Source: Chrysomallon squamiferum
Lineage: Eukaryota; Mollusca; Gastropoda; Neomphalida; Peltospiridae
Length of the DNA stretch: 37,500 nucleotides
Direction of reading: 5' to 3'
Assembly (NCBI GenBank): GCA_012295275.1
Contig: CM022677.1
Location: 16,529,408-16,566,907, forward strand
Position 1 is the first letter of the stretch; each line of letters opens with the position of its first letter. The notes below the pieces were generated by a model. It had not been told where the DNA came from. It worked only from the letters and a program-made list of their open reading frames with translations, and searched no databases. Position numbers and translations under genes: made by a program. Positions 10,424 through 37,500 of the stretch are shown here, in pieces.

Positions 10424-11799
10424 TCTGGATTTTATGGTTTAATGTCAAAACAGTTTATTAACAAAACAAACCAACAAAAAATAAAAAAATAAATAAATAA
10501 ATAAAAAAATAAAAAATAATAATAATAGTGAAATAAAATAATGAACAAAGTGAATTTGAATAATATCCAATTACATATTGATTTTTAGTGTAACTAGCAT
10601 TAAATACAGAACTGTATGTGTGGATGCATGAGTGAGTGTGTGTGTGTGTATGTGTGTGGAGAGATATTGTAACTAATCTTTTTTATCCACTCCCAGAACA
10701 AAAGTTACTTACAGAAAAGTCTGTATTTTATTATAGTCATAATATATAAAATCATTAGGTTTTTTTTTTTGCTTTAACATTTTATTTATTTTTTTTATAT
10801 ATTTTTTTTTAATTTTAGATGTTGTGGAGTAATGAGATTTTATTATTTTTATATATAACTGCAGTTCTATGGATGATAAGAACACGTTTGTAAAAGTTGG
10901 AGAAAAGATTTTAATTTCAATGCTTTATAATAATTACCTTTAAAGATCTATTTTTCACTTCATTACTTTTATTGTTATTGTTATTATTATTATTATAATT
11001 CAACATGTACAGCTGCTAAATTTATTGTTATTTGAAGTTTTGAATGTGTTGAAAATGTCGAGGTAAATTTCAGAATATTAAAGCTTTATGAAATTTCTTT
11101 AATTCATGTCACAGTACAAATAATGTGCCCTATCTTTGCAGGTTTCTTTTTTGTGTCTGTGGGTATATATAAATAAATATGTACCGCACACACACACACA
11201 CAAATACATACACACACATATATATACACATATTATGGAAATAAATTAAACACCATCCAATTCATAGCCCTATAATTTGTGTGAATTAAAGAAGAAAAAA
11301 AAAATAGAGAATTTTCCTGAATGATTTATTAACAGAGGGTATCTTGCTGAGTAGCATGACCTTCATTGTAGATACTCAATGCACCTGCAGTGTAGTACCC
11401 TCAATATTACTGTGTCAGGTTTGTGATGATTCACATCAAACTATCTGCTGTCAAATTGCACTGAATATTCAGTACCGTGACTGCATGTATGAGGAATAAA
11501 TAAAGATGTTATAATAAAATGTTGTACATTTTCAGCAGTAAAAGCAAATTAAAAAAAAAAAAATTTAAGTGCCAAAACGTGTATACAAGTAAGCATACTT
11601 ATGCTTTTATTTCTTATTTATTTAATGGTTTCTTATTGATGTTTGACACTGTAAATAGAATGCTTGTCCAGTTATTAATTAAACATGTAATTTTCTCAAG
11701 TTTATAAATCCAATCCAATGTAATTTATTGTTTTTGATTTCACTCTACTGTAGAAATGTTTTAACCAAACCTGTGTGAATGTAAATGCGTGTATGTTTG

Positions 11800-11834
<35 letters not shown>

Positions 11835-12420
11835 TAGAGAGAGAGAGAGAGAGAGAAAAAAAATTGTGAGATGATACGAAGTTCTAAATGCACAAATTTG
11901 TACATATTTGAGGTTAACATTTTCTGTTTAAAATTATATGAATAAATTATTTTTAAGTTTATAGTTTTGTTTATTTTTCTCTTTTTTCTTCTTATTATTT
12001 TTTGTTCTTTTTTAGCCTGATAGCATAAATTATATATAGTTATTATTTAAAAATGATAAAAGAAAAGAAAGTTAAAAATGACAGGAAAGGCAGATATTTT
12101 AAACTACTGGCAAGACAGCAAGATGCAGAGACAGAGATAGAGACGGATGGACAGACTAACAGAAAGAGAGAGAGAGAGAGAGAGAGATTAGACTGAAGAA
12201 AAAGAGAAAAGATGTCTGCCAACCTCAAATAATAACAAATAAATAAATAATAAAATAAATTAAAAGGAAAATTAAGAAAAGAAATGATAGACTTTTTAAA
12301 AGATATTTTAACGTTACATGGAAATTAATTCTGTAACATGAAAATGTTGATTTTTTTTTACAATGAAAACATAAATGACATGTACACATTACCTTATTTT
12401 CTAAAAAAGCAAACATACAT
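8733..12420. other. 3' UTR and intergenic sequence, no gene recognised
   Basis: AT-rich DNA holding short arrays: (ATT)n about 9325-9358, (GT)n about 10391-10421, (CA)n about 11190-11202, (GT)n-(GA)n about 11803-11856 and (AG)n about 12166-12187. I found no splice-flanked open frame. The short frames near 10169, 11519 and 12225 have no recognisable features. Confidence 0.6.
9298..9303 (+). terminator. Candidate poly(A) signal of the CRAL-TRIO gene
   Basis: AATAAA followed at once by TGTGTGTGG, a GU-rich stretch of the type found downstream of cleavage sites. It would give a 3' UTR of about 570 nt. Other AATAAA hexamers in this AT-rich DNA are possible alternatives. Confidence 0.35.
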
Positions 12421-12421
12421 A

Positions 12422-12746
12422 TACAGGTACTGGACCAATTATCCAGACTCCTTTTGGCCTGAGGCATTCCAGATTTCTGGATTTTCTGGTTTTCTGGTAC
12501 CAAGGCATCTAAATACATAAATAATTAGGCATAAACGTTTTATAAATTATAAACATAAAGAACTGATGATACACAACTGTGGCTACTCGACACATAAACA
12601 ATGTGGCGAGTGAATGAATGCCATGTGGCTTGAAAGAGTAGTTCCAGTCTGGTGAGGACAACCCCCATGAGTGTGAACTATGAAAACAGTGTTGTTAAAA
12701 AAACTTCCATATTTCAAGAAGCCAGACAATTGGTCCAGTACCCATA
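12422..12746. mobile_element. MITE with terminal inverted repeats, Tigger/pogo-like
   Basis: The left end CAGGTACTGGACCAATTATC (from 12423) is mirrored by the right end GACAATTGGTCCAGTACCC (to about 12744). The shared inverted core is GGTACTGGACCAATT. TA dinucleotides flank both ends, as expected of a TA target-site duplication. The interior next to the left end has the TCCAGATTTCTGGATTTTCTGG pattern typical in style of pogo/Tigger elements. The ~320-bp length and absence of an ORF make it a non-autonomous derivative. Confidence 0.5.
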
Positions 12747-12749
12747 TAA

Positions 12750-12789
12750 GTAATAATAATAATAATAAATAATAATAATAATAATAAAA

Positions 12790-12847
<58 letters not shown>

Positions 12848-12982
12848 GATAATAATAAAAGGTAAAAAAATTTTTTAAAAATTAATAAAAATGATATACA
12901 AATTCACAACTTCTGTTCAAATTATACAACTTTATTCATATTCAGCTCATGCAGTTACATATGGCTAAATAATAATAATAAC

Positions 12983-13016
<34 letters not shown>

Positions 13017-13105
13017 TAATAATAATAATAATACAATAATTGTAAAATACAAATAAAATAACAATAATAATAATAACAATAATAATAATAAAAATACGAA
13101 TAACA

Positions 13106-13140
<35 letters not shown>

Positions 13141-13241
13141 GAATAATAAAAATACTTATAATATAATAGAAATAATAAAATAATAACAACAACAAAAAAC
13201 AAACTACAACACATCAATATAGTGAAGATGTGTGTTGACAA

Positions 13242-13290
<49 letters not shown>
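12750..13290. repeat. (AAT)n arrays and (AT)n
   Basis: AAT repeats about 12752-12850 and 12970-13190 with interruptions, then (AT)n about 13242-13286. They directly follow the MITE. The Leu- and Tyr-rich minus-strand frames are products of the repeat. Confidence 0.95.
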
Positions 13291-13633
13291 AGCTACCAAA
13301 TATTTGATATATACTTACATACACTGGCTGCTCTGTAACCACGGCAACCACTACATTGTTCCTTTCATTGAAAACAAAACAACAACTATTCTAAAATGAC
13401 TTATAACAGAGTTTTTGGCTAATGTTGGCAAACACTGCTCCAGAGAAAAAAAAATTAAAAAACTGAACTGTCGCTGCTTAAGGTTCAAGATTTTGTTGGT
13501 GGTTCTTATATATATTATTATTATTTTTTTTTTTTTTGTAGGATAAAGAATCTACTATAGGTATGGTTTCTTGGATAATACATTGAAAGGTTATCAATAG
13601 TTAATTAAAATTAGAAAGATATTAATGTTCTGA

Positions 13634-13670
<37 letters not shown>

Positions 13671-13831
13671 TAGTAGTAATAGTAATAGTAGTAGTAATAG
13701 TATAATGCTGATAATAATAATAGCAATAATAATAACATAGTAGTAGTAGTAGTAGTAGTAGTAGTAATTGAAACAATAACAATAGAAATAATAGTAGTAG
13801 TAATAATAATAATAGCAACTGCAGCAACAGC

Positions 13832-13862
<31 letters not shown>

Positions 13863-14448
13863 TTAAGAAGAACAGTAATGGTAGTAGTAATAACAACATT
13901 TTTATCAGTATTACTACTAATAATGATACAGTTGGAACAACATTAATAAGTAATTGATTATTATTATTTTTACAAGCTATACAATATTACAATATCATTA
14001 CAGATTAGTTGTTGCTTTGTTTCTATTCTCAGCTTATTAAAAAAACTCAACATTTTCTCTCAAATCTTCATTAAAAAAAGGAATCTACATTCATCTGTCA
14101 CTCATCGTTCATTTAATTTTTCTGCAGTCCAATCAGATTACATGGTTAAATAACAAAGGCAGAGCATCATATGTTACAATCCATCAGGATCACTTCATTT
14201 TAGTTAGAGGCGGAGCTTTTTTCATTTAATCCAACCGGTTCATTTCTTTTACAATTACTTTATCATTTTGACCTAACACAATAACAATTATCTACAAAAT
14301 GGGTGGAGCTTGTTCTAATTAGGTTCATGAATATTAATAAATTGATACTGGATGAAATAGTATGAATGAAATGTAATGATTTTTTATTTTCTAATTATTT
14401 GTTGTTACTTAACTCTCAAATATTTTTTTTTAACCATTAATTAAAAAA

Positions 14449-14483
<35 letters not shown>

Positions 14484-15173
14484 ACAATAATTTCATTTTT
14501 TTTCATAATTAAGATTAAAACAGTGTATTTTATTGTTTCTGGAAGAAGTAATGAGAAAGTGTACCTATATATTCATGTACTTATCTGTATAATCTTATCC
14601 ACAATAATAAAGACCAAAATATTAAATAACTTTAGAAGTGTCAAATTTATATAAAAAAAATATAATTAACAAAAACTGCCCAAATTCAATAAGCAAACCT
14701 ATTTACCATTTGATTTTAAAAAACAAATATGATTTTTCTTTTCTGTGAATTTAAAACATCATCTAAATGCTGCCACCCCTATTTCACACAATGGTACAAA
14801 CCAACGATAAAAAGAATATAAGGAATAAGCTTTGAGTTAGTAAATGAATTTATGAAGCATGGTTTAAATAAAAAAATCTTCACAGCTATGAAAAAATCTG
14901 TTAATGCCTGTAAATTGATAATAATAAGAAGAAGATGAAGAAAAAAAGAAAAAAAGAAGAAGAAGAAGAAAACAAAACTTTAAAATAAAGGAATCCATGC
15001 ATCATGAGGGTATAGGTTGGTAGCAATGAAAAAAACATTTTTAAAAGCCTATGTATAAGAAATGATAGATAAAAAAAAAAATAAAATAAAAATAATATAA
15101 AAAGTAATACCTAAAACAATTTTGACAATAATAATAATAATAATAATGGCAATAATAAAAAGTAATACTAATA

Positions 15174-15212
<39 letters not shown>

Positions 15213-15232
15213 GCAATAATAATAAGTAATAC

Positions 15233-15269
<37 letters not shown>

Positions 15270-16110
15270 GTAATAATAATAAAGTAATAATAATAATAAT
15301 AATAATAATGACGATGATGATGACAATGTTGATGACGATGTTGTTAACAAACAACTATTCACTGATGTAAGTTATGATTCATACATTATATCAAACACTG
15401 AGATGTTGTACACAAAATCTTTCCATGTAAACAAATAAAAATATCAACAATAATTCATCATTTCAGTACCCGAACCCCCTTTGCTGGTAGTCGACTAATC
15501 CTAATAAAGACCAACAACTTGTAACCCTAATTTTTATATGGACTCAGCCTATGAAAGTTCTAGCAGCCTTAGATTCCCTTGATTTTTAAATGAGACTGCC
15601 CATTTTGAGACAGACAGCAAACACCTGCACTCCCTATTTAGTTAATAGACTCATCCATCAAAAGTTTCAAACACAAACTGTGTTGTCCTTATTCCAAAGT
15701 GTCCACTGTAAAGAGGTTTGATGTTGTAAATAAATATTTTGACACAGGCCTATTAAAGTCACATGGATACCATTAAAAAAAAAAATTAAAAAATAATAAT
15801 TAAAATAATAATAATGAAAAAGTAAGAAAAACCAAAATAAAAATATAATATAAAATAATAACAAAAATAAGAATAATTAATAAATTAAATAACTAAATTT
15901 CATATATTAAAAATTAATAAAAAAATATAAGCAGTTGGAACTGAAATACTGATTCATTTCAAACATTTAACATAATCCTTTTTAGAAAAAATAACCATTC
16001 CTGATGGCGTCAAATTTAACGAATCAATTCTTGTGTTTATGAAATCCTCGATTTTGGAACAAACAATCCTTATTCGTTTTTAAACAGGCTAAGCATTTCC
16101 ATAAATGGAA

Positions 16111-16167
<57 letters not shown>

Positions 16168-16290
16168 AAAAAAAAATTATGTTCACAAAGTGAAATAGTC
16201 ATACAAAAATGTTTTTAACAATCATTGTTTTTTGTTTTTTTTAAAAATCTGAGTTCACAATGTCACTTCATCAACAAAATAATCCATTAC

Positions 16291-16321
<31 letters not shown>

Positions 16322-16534
16322 CATGGTTATGTCTTCATTTGTTCTGGAGTTATCTCCCTCTCACGAATTATCTCCCCTTCAAGAGTTCCAGTCACCAATC
16401 CATAAATATAACTCCTCATCATTATTGGGTTCATTTAACCTTCTGAATCTTTTTATATATATACAGAGAGATATCACCATTCCTTGAATTACCTCCACAA
16501 GTTATTACCTCCCCGTCAAGAGTTATCCCCCATT
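13291..16534. other. Intergenic sequence and probable Smad4 3' UTR, with AAT/AGT arrays
   Basis: Arrays: AAT/AGT about 13635-13915, (AAAT)n about 14443-14483, AAT about 15127-15310, poly(A) about 16111-16176 and 16291-16316. Two segments, 'ATGGACTCAGCCTATGAAAG' near 15539 and 'ATAGACTCATCCATCAAAAG' near 15647, are related copies about 110 bp apart. Smad4 transcription runs leftward into this region, but I cannot choose a poly(A) site. No other gene is recognised. Confidence 0.6.
16345..16533. repeat. Cluster of TTATCTCCC motifs in the Smad4 3' UTR
   Basis: AGTTATCTCCC (16348-16358), AATTATCTCCCC (16366-16377) and weaker forms (AATTACCTCC, GTTATTACCTCC, AGTTATCCCCC) to 16530. On the transcribed strand they read GGGAGATAACT. 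The same motif is repeated at 25.9-26.6 kb. Confidence 0.7.
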
Positions 16535-36374
<19,840 letters not shown>

Positions 36375-36605
36375 AAACAATAAATAGGTTCATAAAAAGT
36401 TCAGGATAAAGTTTCTTTAACAATTCTTACCAATCAGAAAAATAACGCATATTGTTAAATCAGTTATCTGCTAAATAATCCAAACATGGCGCAACTTATA
36501 TTAAAAACAAATCAGTGCGCAAACGCACATTAACAATTTCCGCTTTGTCGGAATTATCTTTCCTTGAGTAATATTCTCGAACAAACTCGATAATTCTCAA
36601 TGTCT
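36375..36605 (-). promoter_or_regulatory. Possible Smad4 leader exon or promoter region
   Basis: On the minus strand this segment has more CpG and less A/T run than its flanks (CGACAAAGCGG, GTGCGTTTGCGCAC). Donor-like TGATTG|GTAAGA is at about 36431 and GTAAGT at about 36370-36375, and a tract ending TTTTTTTTCAG lies at its upstream end near 36605. Because the first coding exon starts with an acceptor and UTR, at least one leader exon must lie upstream; this is the best candidate I can see. An open frame (TLRIIEFVREYYSRKDNS) also crosses it, so it could be an exon of something else. Confidence 0.25.
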
Positions 36606-37044
36606 GAAAAAAAAAGAAGCAGAAAAGGCAGGGAAAACACACAAAAAATAAAAATAAAGTAAAATAAAATAAATAGTAAAATCCTTTAAACCAAATACAT
36701 AATAAACGTGAAATTAATGGTGACTTACACAACAAACAGGCAAATTAAGCAGGTTTCAGTCATGTAATTTAATTTAAAAATAAACAAACAACGTAAGAGA
36801 AACACGTTAGAAGATGCCAGTATTGAAAACTTAATTGACCGAATGACCGAGTGTTTCGGAGAAAGAAAAAAAAAAAATAGCAAAGAAACTAAAGAAACAT
36901 AAATTACGATATATTGTTTTGACTTGTTTATTTAATTCTATATTTATTCAAGATATGCCTATTATTAATACTTATAGTATTATTAATTCCACTATAACTA
37001 TAAATACTGCACTATTTCAGAAACTACGGATGCGAGTAAAATAA

Positions 37045-37077
<33 letters not shown>

Positions 37078-37500
37078 TATTATTATTATTGTTGTTGTAG
37101 TTGTTGTTGTTGTATTTGTTAATGCTGTCGTTTTTCTTTTTTCTTCTGTTCAAAAATCAAGTTATATAAACCAGTTTTTTGTTTTTGTTTTTTTTTTTGT
37201 TTCATTTTATTCTTGTTTTGTTTTAATTTATTTTATTTTATTTTATTTTATTTTTTTATTTTTTTATTTTTTTTTTTTTTTTTTTATTTATATATATTTT
37301 TTTGTCTTTATTTAAATTGTTTCTAACGAAGTACAGTAAATTACAGAAATTGCGTTCGCATTATTCCTGAGACGTCATTATCTAACAGTTCAATGACGTC
37401 ACAATCAAACAAATAGGAAAAACCAGTCTGTAAACAATTCTTGGATATTCTTTCAAAAACTGGTTCATGCACAGACTCCATGTTAACTATTTCAGTCAAA
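36606..37500. other. Upstream flank, AT-rich, no gene recognised
   Basis: AAT/ATT run about 37047-37090, T-rich TTTTA repeats about 37195-37300, then a short CpG-containing tail. No coding segment is supported. Confidence 0.6.
37371..37401. promoter_or_regulatory. Full CRE palindrome with a second half-site
   Basis: TGACGTCA at 37394-37401 is the complete CREB/ATF consensus, and GACGTCAT at 37371-37378 is a near-complete second site. It could belong to the Smad4 promoter or to a gene to the right. Confidence 0.35.

Overview
This is animal nuclear DNA: strongly AT-rich, full of simple-sequence repeats, with intron-rich genes using GT-AG splice sites. A mollusc is the best guess. The support is a recurring AGTTATCTCCC / GGGAGATAACT motif, which I recall as common in mollusc non-coding DNA, and a Smad4 close to that of bilaterians. 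The phylum is an inference and no species can be named.

Layout. (1) 170-307: a probable last coding exon (+ strand) of an unidentified gene entering from the left. (2) About 0.3-5.1 kb: low-complexity intergenic DNA that also holds a perfect DR5 and a perfect DR1 nuclear-receptor-type site. (3) 5113-8732 (+): a complete seven-exon CRAL-TRIO lipid-transfer gene of the alpha-tocopherol transfer protein/clavesin type, 308 residues, with introns full of microsatellites. (4) About 8.7-16.5 kb: intergenic DNA with AAT arrays and a Tigger/pogo-like MITE. (5) 16535-34533 (-): the co-Smad Smad4, convergent with the CRAL-TRIO gene. I can place eleven coding exons precisely, including a 30-nt microexon. 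(6) 34.6-37.5 kb: the 5' non-coding side of Smad4, with a possible leader exon and a palindromic CRE near the window end.

The most notable observation concerns Smad4. The exon that should encode the middle of the MH2 domain (169 nt in human, between RLHIGKG and AYIK) has no intact copy here. In its place are a decayed 150-nt copy (19301-19450), which still spells VFVQSYYL and KIYPS but has frameshifts, a stop and a non-GT donor, and an ~84-bp satellite of about 14 units. Each satellite unit carries the exon's splice acceptor and its first codons (RLHIGKG). The same theme recurs around other Smad4 exons. Exon 2 has three decayed copies of its acceptor plus first 15 codons upstream. The 3' ends of exons 4, 6 and 9 seed tandem repeats that run into the downstream intron and carry donor-like sites. 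I call this exon-edge tandem duplication. It could be real biology, with the intact exon lost from the assembly because of the array, or a genuine lesion of the gene.

The two identified genes have unrelated roles: lipid transport, and TGF-beta/BMP signal transduction. Nothing suggests they act together.
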